Source of the DNA: Vandiemenella viatica
Taxonomy: Eukaryota; Arthropoda; Insecta; Orthoptera; Morabidae
Reading direction: 5' to 3'
Assembly (NCBI GenBank): GCA_031002005.1
Contig: CM061919.1
Span: 32,329,088-32,393,087 of the forward strand
DNA length: 64,000 bases
The stretch's first letter is position 1. Every line of letters begins with the position of its first letter. The position numbers and the translations under genes are program-made. Positions 31,441 through 43,094 of the stretch are shown here, piece after piece. Below the pieces are notes generated by a model. It did no database searches. It saw only the letters and a list, made by a program, of their open reading frames with translations, and was not told the DNA's origin.

Positions 31441-33830
31441 ATCGGCATACCTATCCCCAAATCGGGATCTACATGAGCTATACATAGACGCCCTGCTTGA
31501 AACGGACAGAAGAGTAATAATTGGTGGAGACTTGAATTCCAAGCACTACGCCTGGAACTTAAGAAGAAACAACACCAGAGGGGAATTTCTCTTGGAGCTA
31601 GCTGAAAAAAAGAAAATCCAAGTTCTAGGTCTAAAATTACCGACAAATATCCCCCACATCAGGCGACAGCAACCTGTTGTCCTAGATAACTGGGTCCTAC
31701 CACACACAATAAAGAAATCATCCAAAGAAATGGGCTGGAACAAGTTCAGTAGACTAGTCCATAACCGAATCAGACCCACATTCAACGTGACATCAACAGA
31801 AAGAACCGAAACAGCAATTATCCATTTCAGCAGGGTTCTATCGGAAGCAGACAGGAGAGCCTCCACAATAACAACACACCAACCGAAGACCTGCCACCAG
31901 AAATCGAAAACCTTCGTTATCTAAGAAACACGCCAAGGAAGTTATGGCAGCGCTTGCGCGACCCACAGGATAAACCGAGATATAAACAGCTCACGAATGA
32001 ACTAAGAGGACGCAACGCATAACAAAAATTAGCGGAATAGAAGGCAATAATGTCACAATTCACACTAAATAATAGGGACGCCTGGCAACCCGTGCGCGCC
32101 GTTAAAGCACAAAGAGAACCAAATATAGCAATCACCGGCCAAACAGGACCATGTTTCCTGCCGGTAGCCAAGGCAGTGGTGTTGGCAAAATATTTCGCCA
32201 GCCAGCACAAGGTGGTAGAAGCGGAAACATGCACAACCAACGATATCAAAAACACTACTCAACCCATTATGACTGAACAACGGGAGGATGAACCTGAACT
32301 AATCACACCGGGCGAAATTCGGAAAATAATCAAAAATCTTGCCAAAAACAAAGCCCCAGGAGCCGACAAAATTTCCAATCAACGTCTCAAGAGGCTGCCA
32401 ACCAAAGGGATTGTGCTCCTGGCTAAATCTGTAACGCTTGTCTTCTACAAAGATACTTCAAGCAATCATGGAAAGTCGTGAAGGTCACGGTCATCCCGAA
32501 GCGCGGGAAAAACCAGCGAGAGCCATCACACCATAGACCAATTAGTCTAATGCTCTCCACTTCAAAAGTGCTGGAGCGAGTATTGCTCAAATGAATAAAC
32601 AGCACCCTAGAAGCGCAAAAAACAATCCGCAAGGAACAGTTTGGCTTCCAAAGCAGAGTTGGTAGCACAAGTCAACTTCTGCGATTGACTGAAGACGTTT
32701 CCCGGGGCTTCAATCTAAGAAAATCGACAGCGAATGTGTTATTGGATATTGAGAAAGCCTACGACAAGCTTTAGCATGCCAACCTTATCACAAAACTAAG
32801 AACACCAGACGTCTGTATGACACTGTTACGTTCAGTTGATCGAAAGCTACATGGAAAACAGAAGATCCCATATTTCAATTCAAGGCCGAAAATCCTCAAC
32901 ACACCCCATACCTGCCGGAATGCTCCAAGGATGGCCCCTAGCACCAGTTCTGTTCAAGATGGAAGTCAATGACATCCCAACATCACCCTATGTAAATATG
33001 ACACAATTTACCAATGATAACACCATTTACACAATATTAGTCTCATACAGCACGTCCTCGGCCACTTAGAAATGAGGTGTCATATCAACAAAGTTAAAAT
33101 TAACACAAACAAATGTGCAGCCGTATAGTAGTCACAAAAACGGCCAATAATTGACCATAACTAAAAATCGTGGGCCAAGACATCGAATGGTCGCAAGAAA
33201 CAAAGTACCTAGCTGTGATATAAGATAAAGAGCTTCTGTTCTGCAAACATATTTTAGATAGGAGGAAACAGGGCACCGAAATATTATCAAGCCTTTTCCC
33301 AATACTTTACAGCTCAGACCTAGCCACATCAACAAAACTCAGAATTTACAAGTCAGTCATCCCCCCATACATACTCTACGGATTCCAAGTATGGGGAACA
33401 GCATAGAAAATCAACCTAGATCAACTCCAGAGATTCCAGAACAGATGCCTGAGAGTAATATTGTAGGCATCAAGATACACTCCAACCGAAGCACAACATG
33501 ACCAAGCAGGCGTAAGCCCCATTTACGCAGAAATATATAAACAAACAGAAAAGTTCTACGAACGAATAGAGCAGTTCAGAGAAACTGACGAAAGGCTCCA
33601 TACCTTTGAAACAACAATGCCAAGGCACTGGCACGCCCATAAAGTGCCATTAACAATTATCTAACAGCCAGAAGGTAACTGATATGACTATAAGAAAACT
33701 GTACAGGTTTTTCACATAAGTTCGTCTTTGACGAACCATAGCCATGTTTCCCCCTCAAACAGCAATAAAAAGACTCACCAAATAAGCTCATCCTATACAC
33801 AGAGACACGTAAAGTAGAGCTACTCAGGTA
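31441..33830 (+). mobile_element. Jockey-like LINE family A, 3' half
   Basis: This is the continuation of the element broken at 7301. It holds the rest of the endonuclease, the reverse transcriptase and a decayed C-terminus. The 3' boundary is unclear; the last recognisable coding sense is near 33660 and an AATAAAAA-like signal lies near 33763. No clear poly(A) tail or target duplication is visible. Confidence 0.75.
31445..33660 (+). pseudogene. LINE A ORF2, endonuclease C-part and reverse transcriptase (broken)
   Basis: The endonuclease core resumes with AYLSPNRDLHELYIDALLE and VIIGGDLNSKHYAWN, the conserved GDxN...H..W box. RT landmarks follow across frames: EIRKIIKNLAKNKAPGADKI (about 32310), HHRPISLMLSTSKVLERVL (about 32530), EQFGFQSRVGSTSQLLRL, LLDIEKAYDKL (motif A, followed by a stop) and GMLQGWPLAPVLF (about 32920). 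The catalytic FADD box reads FTND. Stops and frameshifts make it inactive. Frames 31532-31924, 32050-32481 and 32836-33069 are the longest pieces. Confidence 0.75.
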
Positions 33831-35000
33831 GCGGGACTTTTCACAGACATGCCGTTGAGGCAAAGCCACACACAAAAAAGTAGGAGGTGCAGTTCATTTC
33901 CACCACTAATATGTGTCTGTGTGGTGATGTTCGAATTTGTGGGCGAGACTTTGTATGATATCGGCCTGATGTACAAGTGTCTATTGCAACTCATGGTAGC
34001 TGGGGCACATGTTACTGGATGGCAGAAAGACTTGTGGTGTTGGAGAGACGTGATATGAACAGTTTGGTACTCAGGACACACGTTACTTAATGGTAGAGAG
34101 GTCTGTACTGTGAGATAAATGACACTGTTGATGTGAAGAGTTTGGTACCTGGAACACATGTTGCTAATTAGGAGAGAGGAAAGCAGCGTGGGAGAGGTGA
34201 CACGAGGCTGATGTAAAGAGCTGGGTACCTGGCGCACATGTTACTGAATCACAGAGAGTGTTGTGGTTTGGGAAAGAAAAAAACCGAAGCTAACTAGCCT
34301 TCCTGACGATTCGGCATTACTGTATTGTATAATAGTCAACAACGAGGTCATTAGGGCAAGGAGTGGATTTGAAATAAGGGACGGGGTGGAATATCTAAAT
34401 TAGTGAAGTCGTGAAAGCATGAATAAGGGAAAACTAGATGATTGGATCGGAGATCCCCAAATGACGAGCATTAACCACTCATCCACCCTGCTCGGTGTGC
34501 CAGAATTTAAGAATATGAAGACTGCATGTGTTGAATATTTTTCTTATGGCTTTACGCATCATTGACGTAAAGGTCAGGCAAGAAGCAGTAAAAATAAGTC
34601 TATGTCCAAACTCTAAACGCAATTCATTGTGTACACTTCCTGATTAGGTATTGTTCCCGCTGTGTGCTGTATATTGTTTACAACTACCGCTCCTGTTTTA
34701 CCTATACTGCCCATACCTACACCAATTTGCCTTATACCTGTCCAAATCATTCTTAAAATTCATCATGAGTGCGTCTGTGTTTTTTATTGTCAGAACAGCA
34801 TGGTGAGCTCAGAGACAAGAGACGAAAGTGATATTAAAATTTATCATCTGACTGGCTGACTGTTTATTCCCCTTTCAAAGTATTAGATTCTCTTCAGGCA
34901 ATTTCCTCGGGTATAGTTGTACGTCTGTTCGTTTGCGCCAACTAGGACCACGTTAAGCCTTTGCTCGTGTTGAATTGTTGCTTTTGGATGTGTACAGAAC
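33831..35000. other. Unassigned sequence with a short tandem repeat
   Basis: Between about 33960 and 34260 a unit of about 65-75 bp repeats four times with drift; it includes GTACCTGG.ACACATGTTACT and GAAGAGTTTGGTAC. The rest, to about 35000, shows no recognisable coding or repeat feature on either strand. Confidence 0.5.
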
Positions 35001-35009
35001 CGTGTTAAA

Positions 35010-35222
35010 ACCAGGTTTGTTGTCCCTATAGGGGACCTACAGTTAAACGTAGAATCCTAAACACGGAAGCATTCTGACAAACTTCACATTACACAGCAAT
35101 CTGTGCCAGAGATGAAGGTGAGATAAAGGGTTTATGAAAATCGCCGCCGAGACAGGGATTCGAATCGGGGACCTTTCTATCTCCAGTCAGACGCCTTAAA
35201 CACTGAACGAATAGGCCGCTTC
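35010..35222 (-). mobile_element. tRNA-derived SINE-like fragment
   Basis: Read on the minus strand from about 35222, a tRNA-like head is visible: an A-box-like TTCAGTGTTTAAGGCGTCTG, then GACTGGAGATAGAAAGGTCC and a B box GATTCGAATCC. A non-tRNA body follows toward 35010. There is no CCA-ready acceptor stem, so it is a SINE remnant, not a working tRNA gene. Confidence 0.5.
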
Positions 35223-35686
35223 TTTAGTTGATGTTTGCTCTATAGATAAGTTTCGAGTTGCTGAGTTCAGTCTCCACAGGTGATGTGTTCCATCTTTGTC
35301 AAGAGGAGCATAAGATATGATGGCATATTAAGTTATGGAGATGGGAGGAAGAGGTTTCAAAATCATTTATTGGAGAGGGTGATTGGAGGATGTACTAGAA
35401 AAGTTATGGACTTGGGTTAGATACGCAAACATTGATGGTTTGTGTGTGATAAAGCTTGCCAACGTACAAGCAGCTGAGCCCCCCACCCCCTCTACCCGTG
35501 TAAGTCATGGGGTAAAATTCTGCAATCCCTTTTTATAACATTGGCACTGAAATAGAGATAGTGTGGGTTGCACCAAGTTTCACTAACTTTTCATAACTGA
35601 AAAAACTCTGGAACCTGCTGTGGTAATATGGCTGATGAACTGTTCTGTTCCAGTATGAGATATAAGTCTTTCTCGGCGTATCTTCG

Positions 35687-35911
35687 ATATATATTCTTCT
35701 CGGGTTTGCCGCCGAATCACATTTTCTACTGACGAGCTTTCGGCGACTTTCACTGCCGCCATCATCAGGTCTGTTGTGTCTGAAGGAACAACAGATCCAG
35801 TATTTGTTGTTCCTTCAGACACAACAGACCTGATGATGGCGGCAGTGAAAGTCGCCGAAAGCTCGTCAGTAGAAAATGTGATTCGGCGGCAAACCCGAGA
35901 AGAATATATAT
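35687..35911. repeat. Perfect 225-bp palindrome (foldback element)
   Basis: Two arms of about 105 bp match exactly in inverted orientation around a short centre (AGATCCAGTATTT). The arm begins ATATATATTCTTCTCGGG and includes GCCGCCATCATCAGGTC. The flanks carry a repeated TGTTCTGTTCCAG segment, left at about 35641 and right at about 35910. The same arm occurs once at 56056-56165. It is a MITE-like or collapsed long-terminal-repeat element. The minus-strand open frame over it is incidental. Confidence 0.85.
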
Positions 35912-36099
35912 GTTCTGTTCCAGCTTCGATATAAAAAGAATAGGCTACATCGTGGACACGAACGCATCAGTTAGTTAAAAGTATTAAGGGGCGATAAATG
36001 TATCTCTGCGGAAGTTGTCGAGGAACGCAAACCGAAGATTTTGTTTGTATTGCTGATTTCATTGAGCATGTGCGCAATTTTATAACGGTGTGTACACTC

Positions 36100-36830
36100 C
36101 GAGTTCCTGACTAATATATTGATGACTGTTGCTCCTGGTTTGATCGTTTTTCTTATTCCCCTTATCAGAAAATTGAGTTAGATTTAACAAGAAAAAATAG
36201 CATCTGGCATCCGACCAACTTTCGGGTTGTGGACTAAGTTAATTTAGTAGATATGTCAATGCTTACTATCGGAATGTCATATACGCTTCCTGTACACTTT
36301 TAATAGATTTTAAGACCTGTAACTTGATGTTCTGTCCATACAGTATTCACTTTCTCCTAGGTCTAGGTCGCATGGTTAGTGCCCAATTGGAACAATTTTT
36401 TGGGATCTTCTAGTGCTGTTCCTGCCCCAAATGTTAGAATATATGTTCAACCGATCTGCTGTTCAGCTCTTCTTCGTCTAGAAGTTTCAAAATGTATATG
36501 TGTATGCCATGTTCCAGAACTCGTAAAGTGGTTATATTTTTTTCCATACCTTCGTCTGTGAATGAATTATTAAATTAGGTTTAATCAAATGCGGTTAGTC
36601 GTGGCTGCCTGCCAACCGTGTATTATTACTAGAATATTGTTGTCGCTATACATAAGAAATTTTAACGATCATCGAAAATTCTAGTTTTTCCAGCATATGA
36701 GTTTTTTTTGGGGGGGGGGACTTTGTGTTCCGTCGTTGCCATCGTTATTAGAGGTGAGACAGGATGTGGGGCAAGAAATTGTGAGGAATCGTATGTTCTG
36801 AATGTTATGACATACAAAACAAAACCTGGA
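36100..36830. other. No recognisable feature
   Basis: AT-rich DNA with a short poly-G run near 36711-36719. Open frames here are short and show no family signature. Confidence 0.4.
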
Positions 36831-36839
36831 GAGTTTCTT

Positions 36840-37005
36840 CCTTGAATAGTTGGTTATAATTCATTTCTGTAAGGACGACACTAGACGACACAAGATGAAC
36901 ACAACACTTAATTAAAACCACCCATGCCCTCGGCCGGACTCGAACCGGCGACCCCTGCAACGCGAAGCAAGCTCGCTACCCCTACGCTGCCGGGGTCGGC
37001 TAATT
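36840..37005 (-). mobile_element. tRNA-derived SINE
   Basis: On the minus strand from about 37005 the head reads as a tRNA: A box in GCGTAGGGGTAGCGAGC, then CTTGCTTCGCGTTGCAGGGG and B box GGTTCGAGTCC. A GGCCGAGGGCATGGGTGG junction and an AT-rich body follow toward 36840. Strong A and B boxes with an attached non-tRNA body are typical of insect SINEs. A true tRNA gene is unlikely because the acceptor stem halves do not pair. Confidence 0.65.
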
Positions 37006-37374
37006 TTATTCTTAGATGCACTAAAATTTATTCCCAACAACTTCAGTAGAAATAAATCAAAATTGAAATCTTTTATTGATAATGTGTCGACAGATTTTTC
37101 TTTGGTAGCTGTAGAGGAACATGATGTATTATTACAGTTTGTTAAGAGCAAAATATTTTCAAATACAAGGTCAAAAATTCTTGTCAGAGAACAAACATTG
37201 CCCATTAATCAAAGCTATATTGATAGAAAATTACGGGGAGAATATCTCTTTGAAATATTATGCATATTTTATTATATTTTATTTTATTTATTTTCCATAT
37301 GCAACATAGCCCAGAACCTAGTATCTAATCTGGGCCCTTATTTCCACTATTTTACATTTACATACATTTGTATC

Positions 37375-37376
37375 TT

Positions 37377-37403
<27 letters not shown>
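37375..37403. repeat. (TA)n microsatellite
   Basis: About 14 TA units in a row within AT-rich DNA, with no coding context. Confidence 0.9.
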
Positions 37404-37408
<5 letters not shown>

Positions 37409-37489
37409 AATGAAAGAAAATTTTGATTCAATTTGCAATAACTATTACATCTACTGTTTTTAAACAGGATGGGTACCACACCTCTACTA

Positions 37490-37595
37490 AACTACTGCTA
37501 TTGTCCCTAATATTACTACTAACATTACTACTACTACTACTACTACTACCATTACTACTACTACTAATACTACTATTACCACTACCAATTGTCAC
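37490..37595. repeat. TAC/CTA trinucleotide array, 3' tail of the minus-strand LINE
   Basis: About 100 bp of imperfect (ACT)n lies just downstream, on the minus strand, of the LINE B coding end, where it reads as (TAG)n. Its position at the 3' end suggests a simple-repeat tail in place of poly(A). Confidence 0.7.
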
Positions 37596-37817
37596 AGCCG
37601 CACTTTGGTCCACTATTGTTCATTTTTCTTGGTGTTGTGTGCGCTCCAAAGGCAGAGTCCCTTGGAACCGGCAGCAAAATCAGCAGCCCAGGCCATCAAG
37701 AGTTGACCTCCTAGAATACCAAGACGGCCCCAGTTGTCGCTCAGAAGACGGCCTCTCTGGAGCACACCGAAGTTCCTCCGACGATTGATGGTGCTCATTG
37801 TCGTATGATATCTTCCG

Positions 37818-40800
37818 TCAATCGGGTGTAATTGTATTCTCCTCTTCTGCTATCTGTGGCCTTTGATTTCGCTCTGCATTTTTCCTTTTTATAAATTTCT
37901 CCATCCAAAATTTTGAGGCTAGATCAGCTGCCTCGTCCAGCAAATGCCACAAACTTTCGTCGCGCAGTATGTCAAATATTCTTCTACCTTGCAGCCGAAC
38001 TTGTTGGTGTTGTCTCAAACTGGCTGTTATTTCACACTCCCATACCACGTGCTCCGGCGTACTCTCTTCACCATATTCGCACCTGTCTGAGTCCACAATA
38101 TTTCGACTTCGGAGCCAGCTATTGTATGGCCCGTGACCTGTAATGTAGTGTACCAATCCGGGAGAGGGTTGAAGGTACTTCAACTTTAACCTCTCCTCTA
38201 CGGATGGGAACATATCATATGCTCTTCGACCTGTTTCACTGTTGTTCCATTCTTGTTGCCATTCCGCCAATAGAAGCTTCCGAATGTGCATCTCCGATGT
38301 TGCTTCACTGCCTACAATTTCTGCTACCTAATCTTGTTTCCCTTTTCTGAGCCAGCATATGGCACCCCGTTTCCTTACTTCAAGGTCCAGTGGCCATACA
38401 CCAATGGCAACGGTTAATGAATTTGTTGCCATGGTTCTGTATGCTCCTGTCAATCTTAAAAGTATTCCTCGTTGGACACGTCTGACTCGCTGTTTTAGTT
38501 TTACTTTTCTTAGCCACACACTTGCTGAGTAGCCCACTAAAGAGGATAAAATGCCTCATGGTATAGTCTTATTGTTTGGACTGGAACAGTAAATTTTCGT
38601 TGGCCAATATTAATGATTTTATTCATGACCGCCACTGCTCTTGCTATTGTCTTCTCTAAGTGGGCTTCAAAGTTTAAACGTTCATCCAATTGAATGCCTA
38701 AGTACCTGCACACTGATTTCTACGAATTGATTTACCGTCGATTCTTATAGTTGGTTTTCGAGTCAGCTTGCCCTTGAGCAACATAAATGTTGTTTTATGT
38801 GGTGCTAAACTCAGTTTGACTTTACTGCACCATTGGCTAAAGCAGTTAAGTACTAGATTACTATTGTACTCAATTTCTGCTCTTGTTGCTCCTTCCACGA
38901 GTAGTAATAGGTCATCAGCAAAAGCTATTAGACCTAGAAGTTCAGGTATTCTTTGTAATAGTTCAATCACTGGTTCCGTCCCTATATCCCAGAATATGGG
39001 ACCGCAAACGGAACCTTGCGGGCATCCTTTAGTAAGGATCTTCGTGATGAACGAATTCTGGCATCTCAATGAAGCAGTTCTAAATCTGCAATAGTCTCTG
39101 AAGGTGTAAAATAATCTTCTTGGACAACCAATCTCCCTCAGCCGTTCAAACAGAGCGGGCCACCATAAATTGTCGAAGGCTCCCGAAATATCAATAAATA
39201 TGCCTACTACATAGTTTTTTGTACTGCTACAAATTATTTCCATCGAACGATTTATGGCATCCTCTGTCGAATTACCGGTTCTAAATCCGTATTGACTTTG
39301 TAATTTTTTGCATAGAATCTTCTCTTGAACTTTGCCAAGCACATTCAATAAACAAATCGGCCGGTAAGATTTCGGTTGAAGAGGATCCTTGTCGTCTCTT
39401 TTCTTTAGAATTACCACCTCGCTTTTCTTCGATATTCCCGGAACTCTACCCTGAAATAGACATTCGGTCAGGAGCCTACATAGGACGGGGGTTAATTTTA
39501 TGATTATCTCCTGCAGGACCTCGGCTGGAATTCCATCTGGACCGGGGCCTTTCGTTTTTTCATTTTGTTTATCGCTGTTATTACTTATTCGGGTGTAATA
39601 TTATTTCCTTCCTCTTGACTCCAGCAGGGCTGCCACAAGTTCCTTCGTAGTGTAGCTTATTCTACTGTTTCTTCTTCCGGGTTGTCATCAGGAAGCAAAA
39701 CTTTTAATAACTCCTCCGCTGAGTCTCTCCAATTCGTGGTTAATCGTCCATCTGTTCTTTTTACTGTGGATAGTATTGTGGGAGGCCTAATTTTACCAGC
39801 AGCTATTTTGTAAGTAATACCCCATGAATTGTTCATGAGGTTTTCCCTCACGAAGACTTCCCAGCATTTTTGTTTTGTCTCTCTCATCGCGTCTTTGAAA
39901 ATCTGCCTCTTCTGCCTGTAGTATTCAAGGAAGAAACTTCTTTTTGCTGCCACCATGCTTTGCTGACACATTCTCCTCGCTCTTCTCATATTTAGTCGTA
40001 GTTTTTGAAGTTTTTCTGTCCATATTTTGTCAGTGGGATCTACTATCTTTTTTAGTGGTATCGCCCGTTTCATGGCACTTTGTATTGCAGTTGTCAGCTC
40101 TCTTGCGGCTTTGTCTACATCGAAGTGGTTTTCTGGCAAATCCGGTGGAATGAACACATTCCTTAATTTCCCCCATACAGCTTTCTTGATGTTATATGCT
40201 GTTTTAATGTTTCTGTTGCCACTGCATTTCTTCTGTCTGCATTCTGCCCAGTTCATAGACAATCAAATTGTGATCACTTGTTGTCATGTTGTCAAGCACT
40301 CTCCAACCCCAAAGCAAATTCCCCGCGTGAATGTTTGTAATTGTTACGTCGATATTTGTTCTTGCGCCAACACTGTTGCAGAAAGTAGGAGGATTATGTG
40401 CTTGGTTTCTAACCTCTAGACCCAATTCGCTTAACAGTTCTTCTAGAAGTTGCCCTCTCCTGTCAGTCCTCTTGCTGTGCCAAAGAGCAGACTTTGCATT
40501 GACGTCCGCTGCAATAACTAGTGGATAATTTCCCAGAGCTGCATCTATCTGCCGTATTCTATCTAAGTACGGGAAGATCTCGTCACTATACTGGAAATAC
40601 ATGCTTACCATTATGAAGCTTCCCCATGCTGCTCCTATCTCAGCACATACTGTGTGTTCATCACATAACTGCGTAATTTTTGTAACAGTTATCTGTTTAT
40701 TTAAAACGATTATTGCTGCCATTGGGTTATTGCCCTCTGTGATTATTCGTGATGTTACAGGCATGTGCGGGATTTTGCTTTTCCAGGAGTACGGTTCTTG

Positions 40801-41000
40801 TAGACAAATAATTTCTGACCTCAATTCCTTAACCACCTTTCTGATTTCATGTAGAACCATGGCGTTTCCTATAGTAATCAGCTGAGTAACTTTTAACATT
40901 GAATTTACGGGTGTCTTGTGTGCACATTGCACTGGGGCCAAGGTAGTCTTGTATCTAACAGAATGCGTCCATGGGTCATGACAAACTGCTTGTATATTTA
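37818..41000 (-). pseudogene. LINE B ORF2 (endonuclease, reverse transcriptase, CCHC), broken
   Basis: The endonuclease frame 40941-40204 has EIICLQEPYSWKSKI, ADVNAKSALWHS, PPTFCNSVGARTNIDVTIT and TTSDHNLI, the expected R1-clade order. 40262-39657 is the linker, with helical basic residues. The RT frame 39417-38698 has KSYRPICLLNVLGKVQE, QYGFRTGNST, GIFIDISGAFDNL (motif A), KGCPQGSVCGP and AFADDLLLLV (catalytic DD kept). 38537-38328 and 38291-37818 form the C-terminus with CEYGEESTPEHVVWEC, a CCHC-type motif. At least four frame breaks make it inactive. A short frame at 41399-40998 probably belongs to the ORF1/ORF2 junction. Confidence 0.8.
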
Positions 41001-41700
41001 GTCAGGGTCAAATATTTCTCCTCTTCTCTCGAAAATCTTGTGAACTAGTGTCAGGAGCTGAGATGGGTCTGTTGGAAAATTTAGTGACCTCAGTTGTATT
41101 CTGTCAATTGCCGAAGGTTGTGGGAACGTTATGTTTTTACCGCCAGGATGGAGGACTCTTGTCAAATGTCGGAGGGCAAGTGTAAGTGTATGCACTTCTT
41201 CAAGTCTAGTTAGACGAAGTGTATCCTCAAAATCGGCGTACAATACCGCTGGATCTGCAGTAATGGCATTCGGTTGACTTTTCACAAAGTTCGGATGTTT
41301 TATCTGGCTGATACGCGTACTTGGTTTGCGAACATAATATTCGTTTTCTTTGGAATATCCAAGCCCACCGCCTCTAACAAAACGCTGGCAATAATACAAG
41401 TCAGAGGTGGAGGAAATTTCGTCTAATTGCTCGTCTATTAACAGCTACCGATCTGTTTGCACGCAGGCGCTTACAATCATTTTCTGCATTTCCATCGCCT
41501 TCTTCTTCCTAAATGTTTCGGCTCTTGCAGCATTTCTTCGCCTCTCTTTTTTAAATTTTTCATTACCACTTTTCCAACTGCTATTTCAACTGCTCTGTAT
41601 ATCAGATCTGTTATATTCTCCATCATTTCTTGATCTATCCTGCAACTGGATTTTAGACTAACCATAATCTATTCTGTTAACTAGGCGTTGCAGTAGCAGT

Positions 41701-42713
41701 TTATACGTGGGACAATCCTTTGTTTTTGCATGACTTACCTCTTTTCTGGCATGGGATGCACGTTTGAGGCATCGACTTCTTATCACATTGATCACGCTTC
41801 TGATTGTTCTGATCACAATGACTACAAGTCTCTATGTCCATTTGGCAGTGTTTACTCACATGTCCGAGGTCTCTGCACTTGAGGCAAGTTGGTACCACGG
41901 TGTAGTCTTTACAATTGATTGCACTGAATTCCACGTATATTTTATGTTGCTCTAGTAATAATTTGCGCATAGCTGGGCTTACTTCTATAACGTGATGAAC
42001 GGTTGGCTTTTCACGGGGTCCTGTTTTAAATTTAGGGTAGAAACCGCTTTCGAACTCCTCCTTTGATAATTTAACTTCAAAATTTTGCTCATATACTTTG
42101 TCTACTAGATCATTTATTTCCAAATTTTTGGGTACGTCATATAAGATTACCAATGGTTTCCTCTTTCTTGGAAGCTCACATTTTAGCGTCTCATTTAATT
42201 CTTTGTGTTCCATCAATTTTTTGACATCTTATTTAGTTTCTGCATCTATAATTACTGAGTTATTGGTACTCCTTATTTTATTAATTTTTATTTTGTCTTC
42301 TGATGGTTTGATTATTTTGGTAATCTGTTCCACAATTACTTTTGGATTTGCGCCATGTCTTGAGCTCACGAAAAGAGAACTTGTTTTCGCGGGTGTGATT
42401 CTATTTTTTGTTAAGCTAGTTGCCTTACTAGCCGCTGCTGCATAGCTTGGCCGAGAAGTTGTGTTTCCATTTGACTTAAGTTCCTCAATTTTTTAATTAG
42501 CCTCTCTAATGCTTTGTTTAATTCTGAATTTTTTCCTTCTATAAAAGAAACTGCAACCACCCAACTGGAAAGCTTGTCTTTAATTTCACGGAGTAGCGTT
42601 TCATTCAATTTTTTGCCCAAGTTTTCGTTTAAATAGCCGACCAGATTTTCATATTTTTCAGCTAGCATTGGAGGTTCATTGGTTTTATTTGCACTTGAGG
42701 AAGCCGCTGCCAT
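41701..42713 (-). pseudogene. LINE B ORF1 (gag-like), broken
   Basis: The N-terminal frame starts MAAASSSANKTNEPPMLAEK and contains a charged helical stretch (about 42713-42411). After frame breaks, 42216-41701 holds the C-terminal part with PRKRKPLVILYDVP and a zinc-knuckle region: CLKCRDLGHVSKHC, then CSHCDQNNQKRDQC and CIPCQKRGKSC. In the family this protein binds the element RNA. The gap at 42240-42410 carries stops. Confidence 0.7.
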
Positions 42714-43094
42714 TGTTTTGCGAGCGCCTTTTACTTACGTTGCAGCTGTTGGACACCGCTAAGCTGTCAACATGCTGACGTCGCGTGGCGTTGAACTGTG
42801 CGGCGAAGCAGGTGGCTGCCGGAACCAATCGCAACCAAATAATTTTACAGAACCAATGTTTGTTTAGCTATTATTGATCCACTTTCACACTCACTCACCA
42901 AAACACTAATTTTCCACCTTCGCGACTTTTGAAAGTTCTGCGTTTCGTTTTTCCCGATCAAAATGAACTAAATTTTGAGAGCGAAGCGCGACGCAGCTGC
43001 TTGTGTGGCACTCCACTCAGATTTATGATTTTATGCATATCAGTTATTAGCTAGATAGAGAAGTAACGAATCAGTCGCAGAATGGGCTCCTCGT

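Larger units (their letters stand above)
37490..43030 (-). mobile_element. R1-like LINE (family B), nearly full length but decayed
   Basis: Reading leftward: leader about 43030-42714, ORF1 about 42713-41700, ORF2 about 41000-37818, then a trinucleotide tail. The LQEPY endonuclease box, the NID.T box after PPTF, the RT, and a C-terminal CCHC-like motif are typical of the R1 clade. Several frameshifts and stops divide both ORFs. The 5' end abuts the errantivirus-like relic at about 43050. No target-site duplication was identified. Confidence 0.8.

Noticed and set aside
36930..37005. Functional tRNA gene on the minus strand
   Set aside because: A and B boxes are good, but the acceptor stem does not close and a SINE-type body follows.
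37423..37788. 121-aa frame with poly-Leu stretch resembling a signal or membrane segment
   Set aside because: The Leu run is the translation of the (ACT/CTA)n simple-repeat tail of the minus-strand LINE.
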